This document shows positions 1 to 11,365 of a stretch of DNA of 64,000 nucleotides, piece after piece (positions within the stretch are counted from its first letter, which is position 1; every line of letters starts with the position of its first letter). Location of the stretch: assembly GCA_007844125.1 (NCBI GenBank), contig CM017567.1, forward strand, positions 46,779,778 to 46,843,777, given 5' to 3'. The notes below the pieces were generated by a model. That model was not told the origin of the DNA, made no database searches, and worked only from the letters and a program-made list of their open reading frames with translations. A program made the position numbers and the translations under genes. The stretch is from Sinonovacula constricta. Its lineage: Eukaryota > Mollusca > Bivalvia > Cardiida > Solecurtidae.

Positions 1-92
1 ATAGCGTCATCACCATCATCATCAGCAGCAGCAGCAGCAACAGCAGCAGCATGATCATCAACACTTTCATCATCATAATCAACATCATCATT

Positions 93-125
<33 letters not shown>

Positions 126-203
126 TACAACATTACCGCCAGTACCACCATTATCATCATCATCACCGCCATTACCTTCATTTTTATAATCATTATCATC
201 ATT

Positions 204-235
<32 letters not shown>

Positions 236-298
236 TATCATCATCATCATCATCATCATCGTCATCATCATCACAACCACCACCACCACCACCACCTT
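1..298. repeat. (TCA)n trinucleotide microsatellite
   Basis: The window opens with CAG and TCA triplets and continues as a nearly pure ATC/TCA run to about 270, then CAC triplets. It is open in both directions only because it is low complexity (poly-Ile or poly-Met when translated). I do not regard it as coding. Confidence 0.95.
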
Positions 299-733
299 TA
301 TCACTATCATCGAGTATGTTTATTCGATTATATGAACTCCTATGAAATATGAGATCTTTATGCCTACATCTCTAATGTATGAATGATAAAAAGCCCGCCA
401 ATGAATAATACAGCTCATACATCCGGATGCTTTATCACTGACCTTTAAACACATCTAACCCTTGTGCACCAAATTCCCCAAATTTCAGACATACAGATGA
501 TGCATTAACATTTTCATTCTCAAACATGTATAGATACAGCTATATTTCTTTCTCCATCGGTTACTGCTTTGTTTCCATTCTCTCAGTTTTATATTTGTCT
601 GTCTTTCTCGATAATTGAAAGTTTGTATGCATATATAAAGCTTTTTTTTAAGAATCAATGTTTGACATAGTATAGTTACAAATGTATATTCTTTGGCTGA
701 TGTAAAGCAATTACGAAAATGACATATTTAGTT
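299..733. other. no gene seen
   Basis: AT-rich unique-looking sequence. No long open frame, splice-flanked exon or repeat was recognised. Confidence 0.6.
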
Positions 734-741
734 TGGTTATT

Positions 742-1347
742 CAGGGGCGGATTTAGACGTGGCCGCACCCAACGAAGAACTCCCCCCCCCCCCTCCAAAA
801 AAATAAAATAAAAAAGTAAAAAAAAAAAAAAAATAAATAAATAAAAGAAAATAATCCTTAATCCGTAAAAATAAATATAAGTTAATATAAGTCAGCCACA
901 AATTGTAAAGTTGTAATGTTAAATCTATTTTAACAGAACGAAATGTTATGTACGGGTTTGGGGTGCAAACTTTCGGAAAACATTACGAGCTTGTTAAACA
1001 TATAAATGACACTTAGAATAAATACCACGTCTCCTCTAATAAAATGAAACAAAAACATGCCCCCTCTAAAAACTTGGTACAAACAACACGCCCCACCCCC
1101 TTAAAACTTAAAAGAAAACACACGAAAAACTTCGAACAAAAACAAAACAAAACACACACACCCCTCTAAAAGACTTGGAACAAAACACACGCCTCCCTCT
1201 AAAAGACTTGGAATAAAAACACGCCCCTCTAAAAGACTTGGAACAAAACACACACACCCTCTAAAAGACTTGGAATAAAAACACGCCCCCTCTAAAAGAC
1301 TTGGAACAAAACATGCCTCCCTCTAAAAAATCCCAGATCCGCACACT
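742..1347. mobile_element. candidate hAT-like MITE with internal tandem array
   Basis: The left end reads CAGGGGCGGATTTAG. The right end near 1335-1347 reads CAGATCCGCACACTAA, a degraded inverted version of that terminus. The same terminal motif bounds the better-supported elements at 54719 and 56667. A clean 8-base target duplication is not visible here (the flanks agree at only 4 of 8 bases), so the element is old or the right boundary is wrong. The interior has a C-run, an A-run and a tandem array. Confidence 0.45.
1028..1332. repeat. tandem array, about 30-33 base unit
   Basis: Units share CTCTAAAAGACTTGGAA followed by a variable AC-rich segment. About eight or nine copies are present with length variation, and the first units are more diverged. 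The array lies inside the candidate hAT-like element. Confidence 0.85.
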
Positions 1348-1595
1348 AATGGTATGATAATGGATTGGTACCGATGTTCTCTTACGTACATACCGCAAAC
1401 GTTGCGACCGCAATACACTTCAGAAAACACAGACTATTGATGGTCTGATAAATGAACCGTGCTTTGTTAGTGTTCGTTCTATATCTCATACTGTAACAAC
1501 AACCGTGTTCAACTAATCGGGTCAATACTATTATGGTCATGTCCAGTCATTGTTAGACCAGAAATATACTTAAACATCTGGGCAGAACCACCAAC

Positions 1596-1846
1596 GACCG
1601 GTCGCAATAGCTCAAGTGATAGAGCGTCGGCTTGCGGATCGAGAGGTCGCGGGTTCAAACCCCGGCCGGGGCAAATCAAAGACTTTAAAGTTGGTAGTAG
1701 TTGCTTCCTCCTAACGCTCGGGGCTAAGCGGACAGCATTACGTCTGACTCGTCGGTGTCAGTAAAATGGACCGGTCGGGTTCAGTACCTGTGCTATAATG
1801 ATAGCAATGTCGCTGCACAGTATCGGCAAAAATGCTGGCAAATCCC
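1596..1846 (+). mobile_element. SINE-A copy (tRNA-derived)
   Basis: The head is tRNA-like, with an A box region (CAATAGCTCAAGTGATAGAG) and a B box (GGGTTCAAACCCC). The body begins GACTTTAAAGTTGGTAGTAG and contains GACTCGTCGGTGTCAGT. The 3' end is the GTCGCTGCACAGTATCGGC segment, ending in AAATCCC. The same structure occurs at 4158, 21599, 41061 and 57593. A missing stretch near 1785 (no GGGCACCTCATAAG) marks a small internal deletion. Another dispersed repeat begins immediately after it. Confidence 0.85.
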
Positions 1847-1849
1847 TTC

Positions 1850-2066
1850 CAGTTTTGAATGTATGGATATTTTTGTGTTCTAAAAATGGTACTCAACGTG
1901 TCTCCCTTTTAGAAATTAGAAAACTCCAAATATTATGTTATATCCTCTTTAGGAGAAGTGTTTTGCTATTGACTATCATTTGGAAACAAGATACAGCATT
2001 AGACAAACTAACCAAACATGTTACTTGATTAGTTTGACTCAAACTATCCCAAATATGAAATTTATG
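1850..2066 (+). repeat. dispersed repeat, unassigned (family R1)
   Basis: About 215 bases match 50790-51003 in the same orientation. Both share GAAAACTCCAAAT, TTATGTTATATC, a TTTTGCTATTGA segment and GACAAAC-CCAAACATG. Short open frames across it are not conserved between the copies, so it is not a gene. The class of element is unknown. Confidence 0.75.
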
Positions 2067-2340
2067 GTTTACAAACCTAACCGTTCAAGACTGATTTCCC
2101 CATTTTACCTGCTTAATGTACTTTACTGCAAAAATCACCGGGTTCTTGATGGAAACACGATTTAATTCAGAGCTGCCTAAAATATTCCATAAAGAATTTT
2201 GGTTGATACTCCATAATAATAAAAAAAAAGATAATTTCACCACATGGTTTGGATTTTTTAGATTTTGAATGCACCAAGAAACAAATTTGTAATCAAATTT
2301 AGCACAAATTAAAATTCATTTACAAAAATAAAATTAGAGG

Positions 2341-2508
2341 ATAAGTCAAGCCAGAATGCGTGGTTTGTTGCTCACGCGCAGTTGAAAATAAAACCATTTA
2401 GTAATTTGTTAATTGTAAAATTGAAAATAGAAAGTTCTATTGAAATAAATCGCTGAGGAATTTGAATTTTCATAGCATCTGATTGGCTACAAATGTTGGG
2501 CGACTTCT
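2341..2508 (-). mobile_element. hairpin-ended repeat, partial copy
   Basis: This matches the distal part of the family at 38927, 43823 and 51910: GAATGCGTGGTTTGTTGC, AAAATAAAACCATTTAGTAA, AAATCGCTGAGGAATTT and GATTGGCTACAAATGT. It is in the orientation of the 51910 copy and lacks the hairpin end. Confidence 0.8.
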
Positions 2509-2689
2509 GAAAATTTAAAGGGTTTCTTATTTAAAAGCATATTATTAATGGCAGATAGTAATACGGTGTAGTGTTATCGATTTAATTGAATTAATTGCAA
2601 TCATATTATCATTCTTTTATTAAAATTCATATTATCATTTGATTATAATCATATTATAATTGAGTTAAAATATTATTAGAAGTCCCACA

Positions 2690-2915
2690 GCACCTAACGC
2701 TAGGGTTCTCTCCTCAGGGCAAAAATCTTCACCGGGTGTCTAAGCTGACAAGTGGGGACGTCCTTGGGTCTTCTTAGCATAGTAGCTACACTGCTAAAAT
2801 GATCATAGCTTTGTCTGTAACAACAACAACAGCAACAAACACATCAACAGCAGTATCAACAACAACAGCAGTATCAACAACAACAGCAACAAACACATCA
2901 ACAGCAGCCAAATCC
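2690..2915 (+). repeat. SINE-C-like tail fragment with (CAA)n
   Basis: The stretch from about 2735 (CTAAGCTGACAAGTGG) through CTAAAATGATCATAGCTTTG resembles the 3' part of SINE-C. It is followed by a CAACAACAG-rich tail to 2910. No head is visible. Confidence 0.5.
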
Positions 2916-3089
2916 ATAAAACAGCAATTACAACGATCCATTTATCGTAATTGGTGTTTGACTGGATCACACATTTCTACCACTTTGGCTTTAATCTTAC
3001 AACCGGCTAAGGCAACAGCTTGCATTAGCATAAAATTATATAACAAAACAAACACAGATTATTTATGAATGATAAAAGAAACATCGGTC

Positions 3090-3356
3090 CTATGCGAATT
3101 CGTAATTTAGTACGTTTCTGAGTAGCCCACAAAATATTTTCATATGGAATGAAGTGTTTATTTTCTCCCTAATACGCACACGAAGTGGCAACAGTTGGTG
3201 TTCATTGTAATCGGAAATCTTAGTGACGCCGATAAAATTGTCGAGAGGTTGAGATTTGTTGACATCCAAAGTGTAAAAGAAAATATTGCGCAATCTGTGC
3301 ACCTCGGGCGTTTCCGTTGCTATTAGTGACGTAATGTAATCGAAATATCTCGGCAA
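3090..3356 (-). CDS. unrecognised 88-residue open frame, doubtful
   Basis: A minus-strand ATG-to-stop frame of 88 codons with mixed, protein-like composition (starts MPRYFDYITS; contains LRNIFFYTLDVN and LPLRVRIREKIN). It lies outside every repeat I recognised. No domain, signal peptide or membrane segment is seen, and no splice sites or promoter were found to support it. It may be a chance frame or an exon or relic of something unknown. Confidence 0.2.
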   Translation of the reverse strand: MPRYFDYITSLIATETPEVHRLRNIFFYTLDVNKSQPLDNFIGVTKISDYNEHQLLPLRVRIREKINTSFHMKIFCGLLRNVLNYEFA

Positions 3357-3890
3357 TGTCCATTTGAAGTTCTGAAATTGTGTAATCGTAACACTTCTGT
3401 AACGCCTTTTACAAAATTCGTTATCTCATCGGAATGCTTTGGTCAGGTATGTTAAAATAGTATTTTGTTGTCAAGACATCTCTGTCATTTAAAATTTTAG
3501 ATATTTTACAAAAACAATCAAAACTTTTGAATTAAATGTGTTACAATATTGTTTTAATATAAATTTAAAACTCTTTCCGGTCGTTTGAGCTATATGTATA
3601 ATCCGTTGAAAGGTTCCTTAGAAATTCCTTTTTATGAAGGCGCCCTGTTATTGTATGATCAGGAGACTTTAATATGTTAAAATAAAAAATACGATTTTTA
3701 TTTGTACTTCCTGTTAAACAACTTTTACTTATCTTATATCCGTTGAAAATTACCAGAGATTTTCGCTATTATTAAGATCTTTAGTTACTTTTATCTCTAT
3801 ATTAATATTTTTATTCACGAGGATTGTACATACAAAATCGAATTTCTATCAAATACATTCATAACTACATCATCATAACAACATCTATCT
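3357..3890. other. no gene seen
   Basis: AT-rich sequence without a supportable feature. Confidence 0.6.
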
Positions 3891-4157
3891 ACCGGACCTG
3901 GTAGCGCAATCGGTAAAGCGTCGGCTCCAGGAACGGGAGGATCCGGGTTCGATCCCGCACCGCGTCATACCACAGTCGTTAGAAATGGTAGTGGTATAGC
4001 TCCCTTGCTAACGCTGAAGCAAAAACAAGGGTAGTTCCACGATTGATTGACCCGGTGTCAAGATAATGTGACCGAGTGTGATATAATGCAAGTTGTTACG
4101 TCATGCTATACACTGTGAAGGCCGCACTATATCTGCTCTAAGTGGACACCGTCTCCA
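3891..4157 (+). mobile_element. SINE-B copy (tRNA-derived), tail missing
   Basis: The tRNA-like head starts CCGGACCTGGTAGCGCAATC, with B box GGGTTCGATCCC. The body contains GGTAGTGGTATAGCTCCCTT, GGGTAGTTCCACG and AGTGGACACCGTCTCCAG. It stops at CTCCAG, without the usual GATAACTGAAATACTG, AAACCCAATAAAC and AAAC-repeat tail, and runs straight into a reversed SINE-A at 4158. Confidence 0.9.
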
Positions 4158-4357
4158 GAGGTGCCTAGGGACTGAACCTGGCTGGTCCATTATACTGTCA
4201 CCGACGAGTCAGGCGTAATGCTGTCCCCTTAGTCCCGAGCGTTATGAGGGAAGCCACTACTACCAACTTTAAAGTCTTTGGGTTGACCCAGCCGGGGTTT
4301 GAACCCCTGACCTCCCGATCCGCAAGCTGACGCTCTACCACCCGAGCTATTGCGGGT
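4158..4357 (-). mobile_element. SINE-A copy, reversed, tail missing
   Basis: Read on the minus strand it has the head (CAATAGCTCGGGTGGTAGAG), the B box GGTTCAAACCCC, then GACTTTAAAGTTGGTAGTAG and the GTCGGTGAC segment, ending at CCTAGGCACCT. The last 70 or so bases of the family are absent. It is joined tail to tail with the SINE-B copy. Confidence 0.9.
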
Positions 4358-4674
4358 TTTAGAGTGGTGCCCAATCAGTCAGTCGCTGTTGTTTCGATCA
4401 GTCTTCTGAACCATCTACGTCTGTTTTGAATAGTTTTGCACAAATAAAACTGCTGTTCTTGTTGCTTTTCCCATAGAGGTTTTATGGCTTAAATAGACTG
4501 CTGATAAAGGTCTAATAAAGATTTATTAAAACCTTCGCCTTTCATTAATCTTTGAATATGTCTGTTGATATAAAATCCTACGTCGAACAGACATTTTTTA
4601 TTATTAGAAGAATACTATTCAATACGATGACACTGTAGATAAAAGTGGAAAATACGCAGTCTCACATCCAATAA

Positions 4675-4698
4675 TAATGATAACAATAATAACAATAA

Positions 4699-4729
<31 letters not shown>

Positions 4730-4757
4730 AAAAAAAAATTATAATAATAATAAAATC

Positions 4758-4801
<44 letters not shown>

Positions 4802-4812
4802 CAACAACAACT
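4675..4812. repeat. (AAT)n microsatellite
   Basis: ATAATA runs with minor interruptions, ending in a short CAACAA run. Confidence 0.95.
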
Positions 4813-4892
4813 TTATTTGAAGAAGGTTACACATAAAAACATATAATCATTAAAACGTTAAAACAAAGTCTTATTTCGATTTGGCCGTCTAC

Positions 4893-5646
4893 TTCTATTT
4901 AGTACTAAGATAAACTCACGCCAAGTACTAACGTAACCACACGCCAAGTACTAAGATAAACACACGCAAAGTACTAACGTAAACACACGCCAAGTAGTAA
5001 GCTAAACACACGCCAAGTACTTAGATAAACACACGCCAAGTACTAACGTAAACACACGCCAAGTACTAAGATAAACACACGCCAAGTACTAACTTAAACA
5101 CACGCCAAGTACTAAGATAAACACACGCCAAGTACTAACAAAAACTCACGCCAAGTACTAACATAAACACACGCCAAGTACTAACATAAACTCACGCCAA
5201 GTACTAACATAAACTCACGCCAAGTACTAAAATAAACTCAAACCAGATACTAACATAAACATACGCCAAGTACTAAAATAAACTCGCGCCAAGTACTAAC
5301 GTAAACTCACGCCAAGTACTTACATAAACTCAAACCAGATACTAACATAAACACACGCCAAGTACTAACATAAACACACGCCAAGTACTAACATAAACAC
5401 ACGCCAAGTACTAACGTAAACTCACGCCAAGTACTAACATAAACACACGCCAAGTACTAACGTAAACTCGAGCCAAGTACAAAGATAAACTCACGCCAAG
5501 TACTAACGTAAACTCACGCCAAGTACTAATATAAATTCACGCCAAGTACTAACATAAACTAAGATAAACTCGCGCAAAGTACTAAGATAAACACACGCCA
5601 AGTACTAAGATAAACTCACGCCAAGAACTAACCTAAACTCACGCCA
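4893..5646. repeat. 23-base minisatellite
   Basis: The unit reads approximately CACGCCAAGTACTAACGTAAA plus two bases, repeated about 32 times. Recurrent variants are AAGATAAAC against AACATAAAC, and ACTCACGCC against ACACACGCC. Some units carry a diverged CAAACCAGATACTAAC form. Stops occur in the array, so it is not coding. Confidence 0.95.
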
Positions 5647-6387
5647 GTGGTCTCGATCATAATTATATCAACATATTGTAAATGTGTCAAAAATACTTTT
5701 GTTTAATCCGTATATATTTCATTCCAGTCAACTCCTTAATGCAAAATCTGGTGGTTTACTATGCGACACCCCACAACGTAATCCTGCAGTAATATTTTCA
5801 AATCTTACTGGAGGTTGCTCGGACAATAGATAAAAGAGGTCAGGTGTATGATGGAATTGTAGCTTGCTTGACCGAAATGCAATAAATCTCACAGAAGATG
5901 AAGTTCAAAGGGATTAACTATAAGTAGTTGTTATCATTGTGGTAGGTTGAAATTAGATTCATATGAAACCTGTTCGCTGCTCGCATAAAAGATGGCGGGC
6001 ATACACGTATTCATCGTCGGAAACCCACGTTGGACTATTACGTATTACTACATTCATCGTGGGTTTATTGGTTAATTTTCTGTCGTCTTATCGAACTGAA
6101 TAGAACTAGAATTGACCAATCATAATACTGCTAACAAAAACCATACTCTTCAGCGTGGAGACTAGTAGTTTAACAATGACGTCGCCATTTTGACAAGTCT
6201 GCCGAAACAATGAAAGAACGAGCTTTATCATTCGACTGAAGTCTTCATCGAATTATGAAGCGACCAATGAATTATTACCAGACACGGCGAAAAGTGAACT
6301 AAATATCCCACGGACGATGAATGAAGAGTAACGAAATGGATCGGTCGTGGGTGTCCGACGATGACGCGTATTTTAGCGTCAGCTACT
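5647..6387. other. no gene seen
   Basis: Mixed-composition sequence somewhat richer in GC than its neighbours. Short open frames only. No repeat match was recognised. Confidence 0.5.
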
Positions 6388-6455
6388 GAGTTGTCAGGAA
6401 GTGCGAGGTTAGAGCGCTGTAAGACCGGTTTAAGCACCCTAGTCGGTTGCTCTTT
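6388..6455 (+). repeat. short dispersed repeat (family R2)
   Basis: Shares TCAGGAAGTGCGAGGTTAGA, GCGCT and CAGTCGGT-type segments with 42043-42115 in the same orientation. Too short to classify. Confidence 0.6.
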
Positions 6456-6644
6456 TTAATGACTTATCACAGATTTGTTCTTGCTTTTATATTTGGCTTG
6501 CGTATGAATATTTTTGCCCTGTGCCTTTTCAATTGTTTGTATATGTTGCAATGCTTATAGGACTTTGTCATATATTCTTACAGTACAATATCATGTAACT
6601 TTAACCATAAACATAAATGTATTTATATAACACGATTTTTTTAA

Positions 6645-7260
6645 AGAAAGGTGATATCCGACAGTTCGGACCATTTTTTTCTCTCACATACAACCAAATA
6701 AATTATCGCTACCTAACGTATCTAAAAAGATCTCGCGAAATGATATTTATTGGTGCCATATATCCAAATAAAAGGTTAAGTATAACACATCACTTGTAAA
6801 ACATATATATATTTCCTATCCGAGCCACGATTCACATTTAGCGTGGCTCGGATAGGAGATATATCTTCGTATTTTCAAACTAAGAAAACCACGTGACCAT
6901 TTTCTTTTGACATCATGTTACACTAGCATCAGGTTAATTAGCTCTGACGTCGATATCTATATTTAGCTGAAATTCATATCGTGTTTATTTATACATACAA
7001 CAAAGCTGGTCACTCGGAGGATCATGTTAAGTGATCTCAAAAGAGAGTGGTCGCGTGAGTTTCTTAGTTTAAAAATAGCCAAGCGTGCATCTTGGCTCGA
7101 GTAGGTAATACATTTTTGTTAAAACTAGTGGAATATTGTACTTTTTTACATGGATATAGGGCACAAAAAAACCCCCAGCATTTCGCAGGATCTTTTTCAG
7201 GTAACAATTATTTATTTTGAGCATGAGAGAGAAAAAGATCCAAACTGTCGGATACCACAT
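6645..7260 (+). mobile_element. piggyBac-like MITE (TTAA family), composite copy
   Basis: TTAA lies at 6641-6644 and 7261-7264. The left end is AAAGGTGATATCCGACAG and the right end is CTGTCGGATACCACA. Internal family landmarks are CACGTGAC (about 6890), TGACGTCGATATCTAT (about 6945) and the GGCTCG motif. This copy is longer than the roughly 490-base norm because the landmark block appears twice in opposite directions, forming a perfect hairpin at 6814-6857. Confidence 0.8.
6814..6857. repeat. perfect 16-base inverted repeat (hairpin)
   Basis: TCCTATCCGAGCCACG at 6814-6829 pairs with CGTGGCTCGGATAGGA at 6842-6857 across a 12-base loop. AT-rich flanks can extend the stem. It lies inside the TTAA element. 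Confidence 0.95.
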
Positions 7261-7264
7261 TTAA

Positions 7265-9414
7265 CGTCAGAAAATGTCAAATTTCGGTTTTCACATAAGT
7301 TTCAACAAATTTAGTCAGAAAGCATGACATCATTGTAAAGTCAGAACCATGTGTAAATCTAGTACAAGAAAGAGCCAGGATGTGAGACGTCCAAGGCGCC
7401 GTCGAGAGCATGCGCTTTAAACAAGAAAACGACTGTCCCGGGAACTAAACACTCTCTTACACTGTCGATTATTTACATAAAACATTTGGCAGTAACGAAC
7501 CATAACTCTGATAGGAAGTGGAGTATTTTTGCTACCTTGTTTGTTTTCCTTGTTCTCTGCTACATCTGATTTAAAGGCTGCATTTCTAACATCAGTATCC
7601 TCGGTTTCTCTTTTTAAACAAAACTTCGCCAAACGGCTACGTTTTTATGGTACTTTTTACAATTACAAGCTACACTTAATTGTTGCAAGGTACCCTGTTA
7701 AAAACGGAAGATTTGGTTCTTTTCTCTGAAAAGTGTCTCACGAAACACCTCCGACATCGTGGTATTGACTGTTACACTATCGTCCCCATAAAAAAATGCA
7801 TTCCATAAGAGGCACTGCTCTCAAGAGCGGCGCCAATGAATTTTCGTTTGGCGTTCGGCGTACGGCGCTTGTTGTTCAGTTTTTTATCGAAACAATTACG
7901 GAGCATCTTACAACGTACAAGTACAATCGTACAAGACGCTACAGTGTTACTGCTTCGCGCTAATGCAGCCGACCTAAGAAAGTTTAACAGTTTTTAGCGC
8001 GCCAAAAAGTAGTTCTGTATATTTCCATAATAGGGTGAGAAACGAAAGGCAGTCATAACAGTTTACTCCCTAGGCAGAGAAATCAAATGTAGACATACGT
8101 ATGCCCAGTCTATTTAAATTAGATGTTAATTCAAGTAAAAGTTACAAAGCAGTGAATACAAAAGTGCATGAAGCACTTTCATTTTCAGTCTAACCGAATT
8201 TTATTTTTATATATATTTTTTAATATTTACACCAACTCCAGCGACAAGTACATGTAGTAATCTTTTATTGGTCTGAATTTATACATCATGATGTTGTTCA
8301 TCTTTCTTCATGGTATAAAACATGCAAGGCCCATTAAGTCGCGAGAATACGTAACCTTGGTTTAATGCAGTTTTTATGCTTGAATTATTTTAAATTATTT
8401 TCTTCGCAATGGAGTGTAAAACCGCAGCAAGTGACGACGATATCCACAAAGGTGTTGTATTGGACACCACATTTTGCAAACTAGATGTAATTAACTGTGA
8501 TTTTTTTGGCAAGGTTAATTCCATTGATGCAAAGCAGCTGTTTTACTTTGATCTTCCTTTGCAAATTCTAGGTATTATTTTAAACACTTTTTGTCTTTAA
8601 AGTTCAAAACGCTTTTTGCATTGTCTATGTCATGTGCAAGACACTTTATGCACTTTAAGTCACTTTCTTGTAAAAGTGTAATCACTTTTTGCAACGTCGC
8701 TTTTTGTTCGACACTTTTTGCAAAATATATCTATTATTAATAGCACTTTTGCAAAGTACGTATATAATTAAAACACTTTTTTGAACTTTGCCTTTTATTC
8801 AAGATTTTTGCACATGTCCTTCGCCATGAAACTTTGCGAAGTCGATGTTGTTTTTCTCTACTTAAATTCTGTAAAATCGATGCATTCTATGCAACAATTT
8901 TTGTGATGTGGTTATAATTTCTATGGTTCTATATATATGTAAAGTCTATATAGCTTATCACGCTTAGCATTGAAACTTTGTTAGTTTACCGTTTCCTGTT
9001 TTACTCTGAAGTATATGTAACGATTCTTTATTTTGTGACGCATTTTACACCCGGTTTCGTATCAGGTATGAATTCAAAGATTAATAACCTCATTCCAGCA
9101 CACCCATGTTTGAAAAGAAATAATGTTTTAAATATACCAAAATTTGATTGTTTTATTATAAACGTTAAAAAGAAATTATCAATAAACATGGTTTCGAATC
9201 ATATAGACATCATTCAAATAGTCTACACCTTCTTATTTCCACTTAAGAAGTCGAAGAACTGTGGACAATTGAACACTGTACACATAGTTAACATTTTCGC
9301 TTTGTATTATACCAACATGTGACTAATTAGTTCCGCTACATATACTATGTTCATAAGACATAGTCAGAAATACAATGGTGTACAAAAGAGAGGTGTAGTT
9401 TTCGATCTTTTTAA
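7265..9414. other. long stretch without a supportable gene
   Basis: A region around 8580-8830 is rich in repeated CACTTTTTGCA-type words (degenerate short repeat). An open frame at 8978-9322 (114 codons) has no recognisable domain and unremarkable composition. A CGCCAA/TTGGCG inverted repeat lies near 7832-7855. Confidence 0.5.
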
Positions 9415-9835
9415 AAATATACGTTGACGTCACGAGGTTGTGTCGATAGCAGTATGTACACAACCCTTCCTGTGGACGATCTTTTAATTAATCTGTTATT
9501 GTACTCGGTCGGAAATCCTCGGGTAATTCCGTCAACCTAATTAAATCATTCGGAACTCTTCAGATATGTCCGTCATATATACATCCGAGAGATGAATCGT
9601 GAAGTATCGTGAAGTAAAAGGTGTTTCGTATGATCCAACAAGTCAACAATCATTGCTCGGGTAATTCCGAAATTCTACGTCAACCGATCGGAAAATATCG
9701 GACATATCCGTCATCACTCATCACCCATTCCTCCAATTTGAACGCCTAGAATGATTGTCATGAGGACGGAATTACCCGAGAAGTTCCGATTGTCTTTTCC
9801 TCGGGTAATTCCGCCATCATTCAACAATTACAGGG
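9415..9835. repeat. cluster of decayed Mutator-like MITE ends
   Basis: Several copies of the terminal motif of the CAATCGGAAC family occur here in both directions: CCTCGGGTAATTCCGTC at about 9516, CTCGGGTAATTCCG at about 9657, GACGGAATTACCCGAG at about 9764 with AGTTCCGATTG, and CCTCGGGTAATTCCG at about 9799. ATCCGAGAGATGA lies near 9584. No intact element can be bounded, so this is probably nested or rearranged remnants. Confidence 0.6.
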
Positions 9836-10305
9836 GAATACCGATTGATATTTGCTTTTGTAGCGTCGTTTCCTTATCAGTTCCCGGACCTATTGTCTTT
9901 TCAAACCCGATTGATGTCATTGTTCAAAACCAGTTTAATGCTAAAGGATAATTAGTGTAATTAACGATTCAATTTATTATGTTTATCATCATATTGCGGG
10001 GATATCGGTGACATGTCAACGATTGATTACCTCTATTAATGAACAATAGAGACTTTTGAAATAACGTTTAAAGTAATTGATACTTTATTGTATTTTGCAA
10101 TGCATAAAACAGAATCGTGGGCATTTTTAAATGAATAAAACATCCGATTCCTGAATTGAACTGAAACTTCAGAGTTTTTTTCTTTTCAATTACAGGACTT
10201 GGTTAGGCAATAGGTACATACAGACCTGAATCACAATTTTTTAAGTAGTTTATATACACATGCTAGAATTAAATAAAATTAAAAGGCGCCAATCATAAGC
10301 AAACA

Positions 10306-10614
10306 TATTGTTTGTTTATTTGTTGTGTTTATGGTGTCACCAACAGTATTTAAGTTATCAGAAGTCAGTGTCCACTTGAAGCAGATATAGTGCTGACTTC
10401 ACTGTCTATAGCATGCCACAAACACCTGGCATGATACCACACCCAGACACATTATCCTGACACTGGGCCAACCAGTCATGGAACTACCCTTATATATGCC
10501 CGAGCGTAAGCAATGGAGCTATACCACTTCCTTTTTTACGACTTTAATATGTCACGACCCGGGACCTCCCGTACCTGGAGCCGACGCTCTACCGATTGCG
10601 CTACCAGGTCCGGT
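10306..10614 (-). mobile_element. SINE-B copy
   Basis: On the minus strand the head is CCGGACCTGGTAGCGCAATC. The B-box region is rearranged or lost in favour of CGGGTCGTGACATA. The body with AGTGGACACTGACTTCTGAT and a TTTGTTTATTTGTTG-side tail follows. It is full length, about 309 bases. Confidence 0.88.
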
Positions 10615-11340
10615 AGAAACAAATGTAATACTGTTTTCACCATCTTAGTCTGCCGTGAATATAATGATACAATTACTACACGTCTCATTATAGTTATTAG
10701 CTATCACCACGTATCAGCGTTTACTGTGTCTTATTTATGAAAAGAAAACAACTACTGCCCCCCCCCCAAAAAAAAATAAAAATAAAATAAAATAAAAAAA
10801 TAAAATAAAATGCTTTTTTAATTTAATAAAACTAACAAAACAAAAAAAACAACAACCCAAAACTAAAACCAAAACAAAACAAAACAAAACAAAATAAATA
10901 ATACTGGCAATACTTGTGCGTCTATTTGGCCTAAAAGTCTTAAATTATTTTATTTTCTGTTATAGTATACAGTATACCTCTGAAAATATTTGGCACAATA
11001 TATATCAAACACTTTTTAAAACTTCAACTCTAATTCTGACAATGTTTTTAAACTTTATTAGTAAATACGTAGCAACAACTGTTGTTCGTATTCTTCTAAT
11101 ATTACACTTCAGACATTTTGTAACCTCGAATAAATATTAGAATTCACGTAAACTCGAAATATGAACTAGTTTTGAATGTCTTGTCGAATGTTGTGCTAAT
11201 TTAAAGACAATATGTCCTCACATATCAATGGCCATAGAGTACACCCGTCAGCTAACTGTATTTATCTTTAGACCAAATCGTGGTTCAAAAACAATGCCGA
11301 CATACCATATATATGGTGTATACGCTCTCGTATATCGACT
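10615..11340. other. A-rich low-complexity sequence, no gene
   Basis: 10758-10905 is a C-run followed by AAAT and AAAC repeats. The rest is AT-rich with short chance frames. Confidence 0.6.
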
Positions 11341-11365
11341 TGTGTTAGGCCCTGACCATAAAAAT

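Noticed and set aside
51..335. 94-codon poly-Ile/Thr frame
   Set aside because: Translation of the ATC microsatellite.
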